Below are positions 17,331 through 25,947 of a stretch of DNA of 64,000 nucleotides, in pieces; the first letter of the stretch is position 1; every line of letters begins with the position of its first letter. A program made the position numbers and the translations under genes. The notes under the pieces are model-generated. The model worked only from the letters and a program-made list of their open reading frames with translations, was not told the origin of the DNA and did no database searches. Source of the stretch: CAZPXZ01 sp965219495 (GTDB lineage: Bacteria > Pseudomonadota > Alphaproteobacteria > Rhodobacterales > CAZPXZ01); the NCBI GenBank assembly GCA_965219495.1, contig OZ244777.1:2728001-2792000 (forward strand). Reading direction: 5' to 3'.

Positions 17331-18029
17331 TCAGCTCTCCGGGTCCAGATACTCGTTCCAGATTGCCTTCTGTCCGAGTGTTTTTACGAAGGCTCGATGC
17401 TTCTCACGCTCCTCCTCGGTGGAAAGCGGCTCGAGTGGCTCAGGCCGAACCGGGACAGCAGCAGCAGAGATCTCGTCAGCATCCGAATCGAATTCCAATT
17501 CGAGGCTTCGAAGACGGGAGTCGGTCAGGTCGATATAAACCTCGGCCAGGAGCTCCGCATCAATCAACGCTCCGTGCGTTTTGCGTTTCGAGCGGTCGAT
17601 TCCGAAGCGCTTGCAGAGACCGTCAAGGCTGTTGCTTTGGCCGGGAAACTTGTTTCGGGCCAACAGAAGCGTGTCGATAACTCGTTTCTGCGAAATTTCG
17701 TCGAGCCCGACGCGCGACAGCTCGGAGTTCAAGAATGCGAGATCGAATTCGGCATTGTGGATTACCAGATCCGCATCTCCCAGAAAGGCCAGAAGTTCCT
17801 CAGCAATCTCGGCAAAGGTGCGATGGCTGGCGAGGTCCTCGGTAGTAAGACCGTGGATGTGAACAACCTCGGCTGGGACATCTCTTTCCGGGTTGATGAG
17901 ACGGTGGAAGTTCCCGCCGGTCGGCACGCGTCCTTCGAGTTCGACACAACCGATTTCCACCATTCGGTGGCCGGCTGCGGGCGACAGCCCGGTCGTTTCC
18001 GTATCCAACACGATTTCATGCACAGGCAA
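17331..18029 (-). CDS. dnaQ: DNA polymerase III epsilon subunit (3'-5' proofreading exonuclease)
   Basis: DEDDh exonuclease with Exo I LDTETTGLSP, Exo II IHNAEFDLAFL and Exo III THGALIDAELLAEVY. Proofreads for the alpha subunit in the Pol III core. The start is unusual. CoaE's coding end overlaps, and an AAGGAG site lies 8 nt before TTG 18029 (MPVHEIVLD) and 14 nt before GTG 18023 (MHEIVLD). I favour TTG by spacing, though GTG gives the more typical N-terminus. The C-terminal part (about residues 180-232) is the alpha-binding tail. Confidence 0.93.
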   Translation of the reverse strand: MPVHEIVLDTETTGLSPAAGHRMVEIGCVELEGRVPTGGNFHRLINPERDVPAEVVHIHGLTTEDLASHRTFAEIAEELLAFLGDADLVIHNAEFDLAFLNSELSRVGLDEISQKRVIDTLLLARNKFPGQSNSLDGLCKRFGIDRSKRKTHGALIDAELLAEVYIDLTDSRLRSLELEFDSDADEISAAAVPVRPEPLEPLSTEEEREKHRAFVKTLGQKAIWNEYLDPES

Positions 18030-18636
18030 CTTTCGTTCTCCTTGCTTCCAATCTGATGGTTTCCAGAATTTTCTCCACCTGCTCCCGAGCGGCGGCAATT
18101 CCAGCCCCCGTTTCTACAACATAGTCGGCTCTTGCTCTTTTCAAGGAATCCGCCATCTGACGAGCAAGAATTGTTTCCAGGGTTCCCTCGTCCATCCCCT
18201 GGCGCTGCAGAACCCGTTCCCGTTGGATCGTTTTCGGCGCGCTTACGACCACAATAAGGTCCATTTCTTTTTCGATCCCGGTTTCGAAGAGCAGCGGTAC
18301 GTCCACTACAACCATTTCTGCTTTGTCTTGCACCGCACGAGCAAGAAACGCTTCGCGATCTGCCGACACCAGCGGGTGAATCTTCTCCTCCAGCGGTGAA
18401 AGGATTGCGCTATTTTCTTGCGCTAGAACTCGCAAGCGCTGCCGATCAACCGATCCATCCCGGGAGATGGCGGACGGCGCTAGAGCCCTGACGATCTCCG
18501 CCCCGCGGCCCCTCGGTTGATACAGCCGGTGAACAGCTTCATCCGAGGAATGAACCGGAAGACCGCATTCGCGGAACAGTTGTGCCGTGGTGGACTTTCC
18601 CATTCCGATCGAGCCTGTCAGGCCGATGACTATCAT
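18016..18636 (-). CDS. coaE: Dephospho-CoA kinase
   Basis: A 206-residue P-loop kinase (GLTGSIGMGKST) that phosphorylates the 3'-hydroxyl of dephospho-CoA, the last step of CoA synthesis. Also visible are SSDEAVHRLY, the VVVDVPLLFETG Walker B-like region and RQMADSLKRARADYVVET near the end. The start ATG 18636 overlaps the aroE stop as ATGA, so the two are translationally coupled; its own stop overlaps the dnaQ start. The earlier CoA steps PPCS/PPCDC are at 36472-37686. Confidence 0.95.
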   Translation of the reverse strand: MIVIGLTGSIGMGKSTTAQLFRECGLPVHSSDEAVHRLYQPRGRGAEIVRALAPSAISRDGSVDRQRLRVLAQENSAILSPLEEKIHPLVSADREAFLARAVQDKAEMVVVDVPLLFETGIEKEMDLIVVVSAPKTIQRERVLQRQGMDEGTLETILARQMADSLKRARADYVVETGAGIAAAREQVEKILETIRLEARRTKVACA

Positions 18637-19481
18637 ACCGTTTTCTGCCTCAGAATCGCTTCTCGAAGGTTCTCGTCGACTTCGGGTTTCTTCCCGAACC
18701 ACGCTTCGAATGCCGGTCGCGCTTGATGAAGCAACATTCCGAGTCCGTCCGCGGTGGGACGGCCTGAACGGCGCGCCTCGGCCAGCAAAGGCGTATCGAG
18801 CGGAGTGTAGACAATATCCGTTACGGTCGCGCCTGCTAAGGCGCCATCCAGAGATATCTTCAGCGGCGGCTGCCCCGTCATTCCGAGGCTCGTCGCGTTC
18901 ACCACCAGCGCCGCACCGAAGATTGCGCGCGGCGATTCCTGAAATGGCACGGCCATCAGAGGTCCCGGAATATCGCGCACCAGCAATTCTGCCCGGGACA
19001 GCGTTCGATTCACGATTCGCACTTCTGGAGCGCCCGCTTGCACAAGCGCATCCGCGATTGCGCGAGCGGCGCCTCCGGCCCCCAAGAGAGTGGCGGGTCC
19101 AGCCTTTGCATTCCAGTCCGGGACCTGGTTGCGAAGGGATTCAATGAACCCGAATCCATCGGATGAATCCCCGTGAACACGGCCATCCGGGCGGAAAGAG
19201 ATGATGTTGACGGACCCGACGCGCTCTGCTGTCTTGCTTTTCTTGTCTACGAAGCGAAATGCATTTTCCTTGTGCGGGATCGTGACGTTCAGTCCCGTAA
19301 ATCCGGTGCGCCGCAACTCTCTGATTCGGCATTCCAGTAATTCTGGTTCGACCGCGATAACTTCATAGCTTGCATCAATGCCATAGCGGTGAAACCAGTA
19401 GCCGAAAATTGCGGGAGAAAGTGAGTGTTTCGCGGGCCACCCGACGAGCCCGACCTGGCGCATTTTGCTTTGACGAATCAT
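18633..19481 (-). CDS. aroE: Shikimate dehydrogenase
   Basis: A 282-residue NADP-dependent enzyme reducing 3-dehydroshikimate to shikimate. The substrate domain has KHSLSPAIFGYWF and NVTIPHKENA (catalytic Lys). The NADP domain has LLGAGGAARAIADAL and VNRTLSRAE, and ADGLGMLLHQA is near the C-terminus. The usual NTDG segment reads SSDG here; the catalytic Asp is kept. It starts at ATG 19481 overlapping the maf stop (ATGA) and ends overlapping coaE, so maf-aroE-coaE-dnaQ form one tightly coupled operon. Confidence 0.95.
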   Translation of the reverse strand: MIRQSKMRQVGLVGWPAKHSLSPAIFGYWFHRYGIDASYEVIAVEPELLECRIRELRRTGFTGLNVTIPHKENAFRFVDKKSKTAERVGSVNIISFRPDGRVHGDSSDGFGFIESLRNQVPDWNAKAGPATLLGAGGAARAIADALVQAGAPEVRIVNRTLSRAELLVRDIPGPLMAVPFQESPRAIFGAALVVNATSLGMTGQPPLKISLDGALAGATVTDIVYTPLDTPLLAEARRSGRPTADGLGMLLHQARPAFEAWFGKKPEVDENLREAILRQKTV

Positions 19482-20089
19482 GTGGACGCAATGCCCCGCA
19501 CGCGGAGAAACGCCAGGAGCGGTAGCAGCGGTAGTCCGAGAATCGAAAAGAAATCTCCTTGAACCCTATCAAAGAGCTGGACACCCACGTCTTCGAGCCG
19601 GTACGCGCCAACGGTATATCCGTCATCCTGACCTTCCCGATTCAGATAATCTTCCAGAAATTCTTCGGAAAAAGAACGCATCCAAAGCCTCGCTCTTTCC
19701 ACGTGTCTCCATATCTCCAGATGATCCTGAACAATCACCAGCGCGGTGTGTAACTGATGAACGTTTCCACGCAGCTCGTAGAGTTGCTGTCGCGCCTCCT
19801 CTTTGGACACCGGTTTGCTGAAGAGCTTCCCATTCAGTTCGAGGACTTGATCGGCTCCAAGGCAAAACGCTCCCGGATGGCGGCCTGACACCCGTTTGGC
19901 TTTCAGTTCAGCAAGCGTTACTGCAATGTCCCGTGGCTGCGCTCCAGCCGCGATCATGGATGCCGTAATTCCGGTTTCGTCGATCCTTGCCGGATCGCGC
20001 GAAAATACCACACCAGCGTTCCGAAGAACGTTGGCTCGACTGCTACTCTCGCTCGCCAGCACCAACCTCTTGATTGAGTCAGTACGCAT
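19478..20089 (-). CDS. maf: Maf-like nucleoside-triphosphate pyrophosphatase
   Basis: A 203-residue Maf/HAM1-superfamily protein with N-terminal LVLASESSSRANVLRNAG (a variant of the ASxSPRR motif), FCLGADQVLELNGKLFSKP, KEEARQQLYELRG and GDFFSILGLPLLPLL. Family members hydrolyse modified or canonical NTPs (house-cleaning or septum-linked roles). It is the first gene of the maf-aroE-coaE-dnaQ operon. The start at 20089 is preceded by a weak purine-rich site. Confidence 0.92.
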   Translation of the reverse strand: MRTDSIKRLVLASESSSRANVLRNAGVVFSRDPARIDETGITASMIAAGAQPRDIAVTLAELKAKRVSGRHPGAFCLGADQVLELNGKLFSKPVSKEEARQQLYELRGNVHQLHTALVIVQDHLEIWRHVERARLWMRSFSEEFLEDYLNREGQDDGYTVGAYRLEDVGVQLFDRVQGDFFSILGLPLLPLLAFLRVRGIAST

Positions 20090-20543
20090 CTCTTCACATC
20101 TCTTCGCAACGGATAATTCTCGTCAATGACGTGTAGAAAAGGATACCGAGATTTTTCAGAGATTCTTCCATGCGCTATATCTTTTCAGACTTCGGCCGAA
20201 AATGCGCCATATTGCAATGATGATGAATACATGAAGAAAACACTGCTGTTCACGGTCGAAAAGATGGGAACAGTTTGTAGAAGAAAGATATAAACATTTT
20301 TTCGACATTTCAGCCCATAGCAAAACGGGTTTATTGGATTTTGTGAAAAGCGGGCTTTCGTTGACAAGTCAGCAGCAGCAAGCTGTTGGCGATGTAGATA
20401 ATCAGTCGAGAATTCAACCAAACTCATCGGATCCCGAGAGTCATCAAACAAGAAGAAGAAGAAATAGAGATTCATGAATATATTTGACTCTTTTATACAT
20501 ACGAAAAGATCGCGAGAAACGACCATATTCATCCAACGCTTTC
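20090..20543. other. AT-rich intergenic region upstream of maf and tRNA-Glu
   Basis: About 450 bp, clearly richer in A and T than its surroundings. It must contain the divergent promoters for maf (minus). The only long frame (20185-20532, minus) is Phe/Ser-rich and looks like chance coding in AT-rich DNA. No gene or RNA is recognised. Confidence 0.5.
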
Positions 20544-20572
20544 TTGCATTCGGTTATTCTACCTCGTACAAG
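20544..20572 (+). promoter_or_regulatory. Promoter of tRNA-Glu
   Basis: TTGCAT at 20544-20549, a 17-bp spacer, and TACAAG at 20567-20572, with the tRNA beginning 10 bp further on. Confidence 0.55.
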
Positions 20573-20581
20573 CCGGGGAAT

Positions 20582-20656
20582 GCGCCCGTCGTCTACTGGC
20601 CAGGATGTCGCCCTTTCAAGGCGGAGGAGCGGGTTCGATTCCCGTCGGGCGCACCA
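20582..20656 (+). tRNA. tRNA-Glu(TTC)
   Basis: A 75-nt tRNA: acceptor GCGCCCG/CGGGCGC, anticodon stem TCGCC/GGCGG around CTTTCAA (anticodon TTC), T arm GCGGG-TTCGATT-CCCGT and encoded CCA. It points toward the convergent trkH gene, whose stop is 8 bp away. Confidence 0.95.
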
Positions 20657-20663
20657 GTTCGTA

Positions 20664-22112
20664 TCAGTCTCGCCAGAAGGAAAGTTGGAAGAGGACCAGA
20701 ACGGTCAGAATCTCCAGTCGCCCTAGCAACATGCCGGCGATCAGCAGCCATTTTGCAGAATCCGGAAGTGGCCCGAAGTGACCAGTGGGTCCAATGATAT
20801 TTCCGAGGCCTGGTCCAACATTCGACAGCGCTGTCGCTGCTCCGGAAGCGGACGTGATGAAGTCAAGCCCTGTCATGGACAGGAGTATTGTCAGGACTGC
20901 CAGCGATGCTGCGAACAGGAAGAGAAAACCCATTACGGATGAGATCACCTCGTTTGAAATGACTTCTCCCTGATACGTAGGCCGAGATATTCGCCGCGGG
21001 CTTTCGATCTTTCGGATTTCGGAGAGGAAAGCCGCTGCAAGTACTTGATAGCGAAAGATTTTCACACTGCAGGTCGTCGAGCCGGCGCAACCGCCAATCA
21101 AACCCAGAAGAAAGAATAGGGTTACCGCAAACCCTCCCCAGGAACCATAATCTCGACTGACGTATCCAGTGCCTGTCAGAATCGAGACACTGTTGAAGAG
21201 GGAATGGCGGATCGATTCCTCGATCCCCGAATCGGTCTGCAGGACCCGCCAAACCGCCAGGCTCACGACGATGATGACGATAAGCCCAAGGAATGCGCGG
21301 ATCTGGCTGTCTTCTGCAAAGGGACGAAGGCGTCCATTCATGAGCTGCATGTAACGGATAAACGGAAAACTTGCCAAAATCATGAAGATCGACGCGCTGT
21401 ACTCGATTTCCGGGCCGAATTCCGCAAAGGAAGTATCACGCGTGCCAAAACCTCCCGTCGCGATTGTGGTCATGGAATGAACAGTCGCTTCGAATACATC
21501 CATGCCCAGTGACGCATAGGAGAACACACACAGCGCCGTGAGCGCGACGTAAATTATGCAAGTCGAAGAAAGGACGGAACGTACACGGAAAAAAACTTCT
21601 CCCGATGACTGGGTGATCCCCGAGCGAAAGAGTTGCATGCCGCCAATGCCGAGTTGAGGGAGAAAACCAACCGCGACCACAACAACGACAATTCCTCCCA
21701 TCCATTGCAGCAATCCTCTCCATAGCAAAATACCTTTGCCACGATCCTCCAGTCCGGAAAGAACGGTTGAGCCAGTTGTCGTAAAGCCCGACATTGATTC
21801 GAAAAACGCATCGGTCAGCGAGAGTGGTTCGCTGCTAAAGATGAACGGAAGCGTTCCAAAAAAAGGAATTACCACCCACAATAGAACCGTCAGGAGGACA
21901 GCTTGCTGGGTCGTGAATCGCTGTGTTTTACGATGCTGAAATGCCAGTATCAGGAGCAAACCGATCGCGACGGTCACAGCGCTTGCCAACGCCAGGGCCG
22001 GCCAATCGTCGTGGCCTTCAATCAGTTCAAATAGCGTAGGACCCAGCATCGCCGCGCCGAAGGCGACGATCAGCAATCCCAAGACATATCCGATAGGAGA
22101 AAGATCGTGCAT
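20664..22112 (-). CDS. trkH: Potassium uptake protein, TrkH family
   Basis: A 482-residue membrane protein with about ten hydrophobic segments and the four filter P-loops of the TrkH/KtrB family: GFTTTGSTVL, ATGGFGTRD, LTGTGYVS and NVGPGLGNI. It is the K+-conducting subunit of the Trk system and normally needs a TrkA RCK subunit, which is not in this window. It is downstream of folE-metZ by 33 bp and may be cotranscribed with them. Confidence 0.95.
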   Translation of the reverse strand: MHDLSPIGYVLGLLIVAFGAAMLGPTLFELIEGHDDWPALALASAVTVAIGLLLILAFQHRKTQRFTTQQAVLLTVLLWVVIPFFGTLPFIFSSEPLSLTDAFFESMSGFTTTGSTVLSGLEDRGKGILLWRGLLQWMGGIVVVVVAVGFLPQLGIGGMQLFRSGITQSSGEVFFRVRSVLSSTCIIYVALTALCVFSYASLGMDVFEATVHSMTTIATGGFGTRDTSFAEFGPEIEYSASIFMILASFPFIRYMQLMNGRLRPFAEDSQIRAFLGLIVIIVVSLAVWRVLQTDSGIEESIRHSLFNSVSILTGTGYVSRDYGSWGGFAVTLFFLLGLIGGCAGSTTCSVKIFRYQVLAAAFLSEIRKIESPRRISRPTYQGEVISNEVISSVMGFLFLFAASLAVLTILLSMTGLDFITSASGAATALSNVGPGLGNIIGPTGHFGPLPDSAKWLLIAGMLLGRLEILTVLVLFQLSFWRD

Positions 22113-22145
22113 GACGGGGCCGCGCGAGATTCAGATCTGGCGGCA

Positions 22146-22730
22146 TCAGTCTCCTGGCCGCTTTGCAATAAACTGCAAAAACTCTTCCCGTGTTCGCGGG
22201 TCGCTTCGAAATAGGCCCCGCATTTGACTGGTCACCATAAGTGATTCTGGCTTGTTGGTGCCCCGGGAAGTCATGCAAAGGTGCTCGGCTTCGAGCACAA
22301 CAGCAACGCCTCTTGGCTGCAGTACCTCCTCAATGCAGAGCGCGACTTGGACAGTCATCTTCTCCTGCACTTGCAATCGCCTGGCATAGGCGTCCACGAC
22401 ACGGGCCAATTTGGAGATGCCGACTACCCTGCCATCCGGAATATAGCCGACATGCGCGTAGCCTACGATGGGAGCAAGATGATGTTCACAATGGGAAACG
22501 AACCGAATCCGCTTGAGCACGACCATTTCGTCATAGCCGCCAACCTCGCGAAAGGTCCGGCTGAGTTCCTGTACGGGATCGATCTCGTAACCGCCGCACC
22601 AGTATTTCCAGGCGCGGGCTACGCGCGCCGGCGTGTCGACGATGCCTTCACGCGTTACATCCTCGCCAACCCAGCGAAGAATGTTCCGTATGGAGACCTG
22701 GATGTCCGAATCAGGTTCTTTCGCGGTCAT
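22146..22730 (-). CDS. folE: GTP cyclohydrolase I
   Basis: A 194-residue type IA enzyme converting GTP to 7,8-dihydroneopterin triphosphate for folate. Zinc ligands are in HCEHHLAP and at Cys in EHLCMTSRG. GYDEMVVLKRIRFVS, HVGYIPDGRVVGISKLARVV and MTVQVA are conserved. Its ATG overlaps the metZ stop (22727-22730), so the two are coupled, linking folate supply to methionine synthesis. Confidence 0.96.
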   Translation of the reverse strand: MTAKEPDSDIQVSIRNILRWVGEDVTREGIVDTPARVARAWKYWCGGYEIDPVQELSRTFREVGGYDEMVVLKRIRFVSHCEHHLAPIVGYAHVGYIPDGRVVGISKLARVVDAYARRLQVQEKMTVQVALCIEEVLQPRGVAVVLEAEHLCMTSRGTNKPESLMVTSQMRGLFRSDPRTREEFLQFIAKRPGD

Positions 22731-23938
22731 GCAGGATCTCCGGCGCCGGAAGCGGCAACTTCGAGGGCTTGGCGCACGTCTTCCTCCAAGTCTTCTGGGT
22801 CTTCCACACCACAGGAGATTCTAACGAGACCGTCTGAAATTCCGAGACGTTTCCGAAGCTCTGGTCCCAGCCTTTGATGAGTCGTGGTCGCAGGGTGAGT
22901 CGCGAGGGATTTTACATCACCCAAGTTGTTGCTGAGCAGAATGAGTTGAAGCGCGTTCAAGAAGCGGAAAGCGGCTGTCTTTCCGTCCCTGAATTCAATC
23001 GTGAACAAGGTTCCGCCGTTTATCATTTGGCGCGACGCAATTTGATGCTGCGGGTGATCTTCTCGCCCAGGATAGATGACCCGGACAAAAGGCGCATGGC
23101 CGGCAAAGACATCGGCCAAACGGGCGGCGTTGCTGGCCTGGGCGTGGCAGCGGAGTTCCAAGGTTTCCAGCGACTTCAGGAATGTCCACGCGTTGAAAGG
23201 GCTGAGCGTCGCGCCGGTATGCCGGAGAAACGGCAAAACGCGGTCTTCGATAATTTCTTTTGAGCCGAGCACGGCGCCACCGAGACAACGGCCGTGGCCA
23301 TCAATGTGTTTGGTTGCCGAGTAGACCACCAGGTCCGCGCCGGATTCCAGCGGGTGCTGGCACGTCGGCGAAGCGAGTGCGTTGTCTACGATGACTGTCG
23401 CTCCCGCCGGATGGCCGATGTCGGCAACAGCCCGGATATCGATCACTTCCAAAGTTGGGTTGGCCGGAGTTTCAAGGAAACAGACGCATGTCTCCGGGCG
23501 CATCGCACGTGACCAAGCCGACCGATCGGTGCCGTCAACGAAGGTTGATTTCACTCCGTATCGAGGGAGAAGGTCTGCAATCACATAACGGCAGGAACCG
23601 AAAAGACCTTGGGAAGCGACAACATGATCGCCCACCGAGACGTGGCACATAATGGATGCAGTTACCGCCGCCATGCCGGAAGCAAACGCGCAGGCGGCCT
23701 CGGCGCCTTCATACGCGGCAAGCCGGTTGCAGAACATGTCCACGGTAGGGTTTGCGAAACGCGAATAAACGTATCCACTCGACTCGGCGTCAGATACTCG
23801 ATGCTCTGCGGCTTCCGCAGCCGGATAGAGATAGCTTTGGGTGAGAAAGAGAGACTCGGATATCTCTCCGAATTCGCTCCGCAAGGTGCCCGTATGCACG
23901 AGGCGAGTCCGAGGGCGGAAACGGTTAGAGTCTGGCAT
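22727..23938 (-). CDS. metZ: O-succinylhomoserine sulfhydrylase
   Basis: A 403-residue Cys/Met-metabolism PLP enzyme. Visible are YVYSRFANPTVDMF, EGAEAACAFASGMAAV, the PLP Lys in YSATKHIDGHGRCLGG and GDVKSLATHPATTTH. Length and motifs match MetZ, which makes homocysteine directly from O-succinylhomoserine and sulfide, rather than cystathionine gamma-synthase. It begins the metZ-folE operon; a 260-bp leader with a GC-rich hairpin precedes it. Sulfur supply could link it to cysK at 38257. Confidence 0.92.
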   Translation of the reverse strand: MPDSNRFRPRTRLVHTGTLRSEFGEISESLFLTQSYLYPAAEAAEHRVSDAESSGYVYSRFANPTVDMFCNRLAAYEGAEAACAFASGMAAVTASIMCHVSVGDHVVASQGLFGSCRYVIADLLPRYGVKSTFVDGTDRSAWSRAMRPETCVCFLETPANPTLEVIDIRAVADIGHPAGATVIVDNALASPTCQHPLESGADLVVYSATKHIDGHGRCLGGAVLGSKEIIEDRVLPFLRHTGATLSPFNAWTFLKSLETLELRCHAQASNAARLADVFAGHAPFVRVIYPGREDHPQHQIASRQMINGGTLFTIEFRDGKTAAFRFLNALQLILLSNNLGDVKSLATHPATTTHQRLGPELRKRLGISDGLVRISCGVEDPEDLEEDVRQALEVAASGAGDPA

Positions 23939-23980
23939 TGAACATCCTGCGGGTGTAGATCAGCAACATTTGCGAGCTAA

Positions 23981-24008
23981 CCCGACGACCAAGGCGAACG
24001 CCGTCGGG
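23981..24008 (-). promoter_or_regulatory. GC-rich hairpin in the metZ leader (possible RNA control element)
   Basis: CCCGACG at 23981-23987 pairs with CGTCGGG at 24002-24008, with an inner GGCG-AA-CGC. It lies 43 bp before the metZ start. Alphaproteobacterial met genes often carry SAM-sensing leaders, but I could not match the SAM-II consensus (no GCTAAA-type 3' segment), so no class is assigned. Confidence 0.3.
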
Positions 24009-24013
24009 GATTG

Positions 24014-24410
24014 TCTCGTAGGACGGTATTGGTCCGTTGCATCAGCATTGCAGCTCTCTTCTGGAAGGTATTCTGAATAGTCTACTGTCCTTGTCTTCCA
24101 ACGAAAGCGTTTCTTTGTACCGGTATGCGATGTGAGTAGATTATTTGGCGGAACAACGAATTGCTATCTCTTGAGCGAATTTTCCACGAAGGATTTGCAC
24201 TTGTCGAAACAACAATGCGGAGGTGGGGGTCTGCCCCATCGGCATGAACCTGTTCTGCCCGCTTCGTGGAAGTATCGCTCGACTTGGATCTTGCATTTGC
24301 CCGGCGGAGCCGCCAGGGATTTGGGAGTCGTATTCCACTGGCCGAGCATTTCTTTGAGCGCCAGAACCGGTTCGATTGCCCGAGACACTCGATTGAGGAC
24401 GAATGTGAAG
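24014..24410. other. Intergenic stretch between metZ leader and IS4 transposase
   Basis: It contains the metZ promoter region near 24000-24120 and then about 280 bp downstream of the IS4 transposase stop. Nothing I recognise. No clear terminal repeat of the IS4 element could be identified here. Confidence 0.4.
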
Positions 24411-25376
24411 TCACGTCACACGCCGTGCGGCCGGTGCTTTCCCCAACTCGTACCGACAGTGGAAAACGGAGCGTACGTGGCGGATCAGTTTTTCGACCAG
24501 GAGCGCCGCGAACCGCGTTCCATACAGCCACGACTTGGCGCTTTCGTCGTTGTATTTCGGCAGGCGCCCCAACCTAGCAAGCGATTTGAACCGCTTGAAC
24601 ATCAATCCCACCTGCCATCGTATGCGATACCATTCCAGGACGCTTTCCGCGTCGGACGCGGATTCCGGGAATGTCGTGGACAGAATGACATAATTCGCAT
24701 ACTCCAGCGTTTGGGGCCGGAGTTTCTTGCCGGATTTGCTCTGCTTCCGGATTCGTTTGGCGTAGGCGAGTTTGATCGCTTTGTCGGAATTTTGCGGTGC
24801 GCATACACGCTCGCGGCGGTTGCCGTTGGCCGACGCAACAAGGGAAATCCCCGCCGCCCTGGAATTCCCGCGGTCTACAACCGCCAAGTCGCCTGCGCGG
24901 ACCGGAAACCATGCGTACAATTCCACGGTTCCAGGCCCCGCCGTTTCTGTCACCTTGAAATAGTCGCAGACCAGCCAGGGAAGGCGCACGTTGTTGTGGA
25001 TGCGCCACAACGACCTGGTCTTGCCCGGTTCCTGCACGGTCGTCGCGTCGAACGCCGAGACTTGCGACCCGTCCCTAGCGAACAACGAGTCGCCATGCTC
25101 CCAGAAAAATTCCACGCACAACGCATGAAGCCAGTCCTTCGACTTTCGCAGGCGCTTCATGAGCGCAATGTCCGAGAGATTCGCCAGACCCGCCTGTCGC
25201 GCGCGGACAACCGTCTCGCGGTGCGAATGCCCGAATGCCAAATGCAGCAAGAGCACCTGCAGAACATTCACCGACGACTTGTCCTTGCGGAGCTCCTTTG
25301 GCGCTCCGCAATCCGCAGCCAATTCCCGCCCGTCGCGCGGCAGGAAGCTGCGCAGAAGTGTCCAGTCATCTTTCAT
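24411..25376 (-). CDS. IS4-family transposase
   Basis: About 321 residues from ATG 25376 (MKDDWTLLRSFLPRDGRELA). Features include DKSSVNVLQVLLLHLAFGHS and HRETVVRARQAGLANLS. The first Asp is in VSAFDATTVQEPGKT, the second in LAVVDRGNSRAAGISL, and the C-terminal Glu region is VLEWYRIRWQVGLMFKRFKS, a Y-(2)-R type signature. The frame extends further 5' but homology begins at MKDDW. The frame is intact; element ends were not resolved. Confidence 0.85.
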   Translation of the reverse strand: MKDDWTLLRSFLPRDGRELAADCGAPKELRKDKSSVNVLQVLLLHLAFGHSHRETVVRARQAGLANLSDIALMKRLRKSKDWLHALCVEFFWEHGDSLFARDGSQVSAFDATTVQEPGKTRSLWRIHNNVRLPWLVCDYFKVTETAGPGTVELYAWFPVRAGDLAVVDRGNSRAAGISLVASANGNRRERVCAPQNSDKAIKLAYAKRIRKQSKSGKKLRPQTLEYANYVILSTTFPESASDAESVLEWYRIRWQVGLMFKRFKSLARLGRLPKYNDESAKSWLYGTRFAALLVEKLIRHVRSVFHCRYELGKAPAARRVT

Positions 25377-25417
25377 GCGGTCCGCCGCTCCCGTTCGAGA
25401 TGGGCAAATCCTAACAT

Positions 25418-25478
25418 AGTTGCCCGCCTTGGCGTGGAACAGTGTCGGGAGCCCATTGCGACTCTCGTTTACAAGGGC
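25418..25478. repeat. 60-bp repeat shared with the MITE end at 56285-56346
   Basis: Apart from about ten scattered differences, 25418-25478 matches 56285-56346 throughout (gcctcggcgtggaacagtgt type core, then a Tcgtataagt-like end). It sits just upstream of the IS4 transposase. It looks like one end of the same MITE-like element, or an insertion-site remnant. Confidence 0.6.
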
Positions 25479-25947
25479 CAATGGAAAAGCTGGGTTCTTC
25501 CGAAATCGGCGGATGAGCATGCCAACCGAAGGAGATTGCCAAGCTGAGCAAAGCGTCAGGTATCCTGTCGCGTCGGCGATGAACAGGGGAGGGAGAGAAC
25601 AGCAGATGCAGTCTCTGCGCGGCGCATGGGTCGCCGCTGACGGCCAAGTCGTATTTTCGTTGTCGAGATGCCAGGTGCGTTCAGTCCCGAAGTGGCTGCC
25701 GTTATCGAACGCGCTGCCCAATCACCGGCTCTCGATGCTGGCAAACCTCGACCGCGCCGCCCATTGCGGTTTGGTAACCTGGCGGCTTGCGGCGTCAAAG
25801 CTGCTTCCGGGTGATGCAATGACAAGTGCGCGAGCATCTTGGTCACGGCAGGGAATTGAGTCGGCGTTGCCGGATAATTCGCCCGGAATCCGGAATCAAC
25901 ACGGTTTTGCAGGCACGCATGCGAACCCCGCAATCAAGGCAGTGGAT
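25479..25947. other. Intergenic stretch, no gene recognised
   Basis: About 470 bp between the IS4 region and the zinc-ribbon gene. Antisense frames lack domain features. Confidence 0.45.

Noticed and set aside
20185..20532. A 115-codon gene in the AT-rich region upstream of maf
   Set aside because: Phe/Ser-rich chance frame in AT-rich DNA without a ribosome site or homology signs.
23939..24120. A SAM-II riboswitch upstream of metZ
   Set aside because: The consensus 3' GCTAAA segment and pseudoknot partners are not found, so only a hairpin is reported.
24411..25721. A 436-residue IS4 transposase
   Set aside because: Homology begins at MKDDWTLL (ATG 25376); the first 115 codons overlap the repeat block and have no transposase features.
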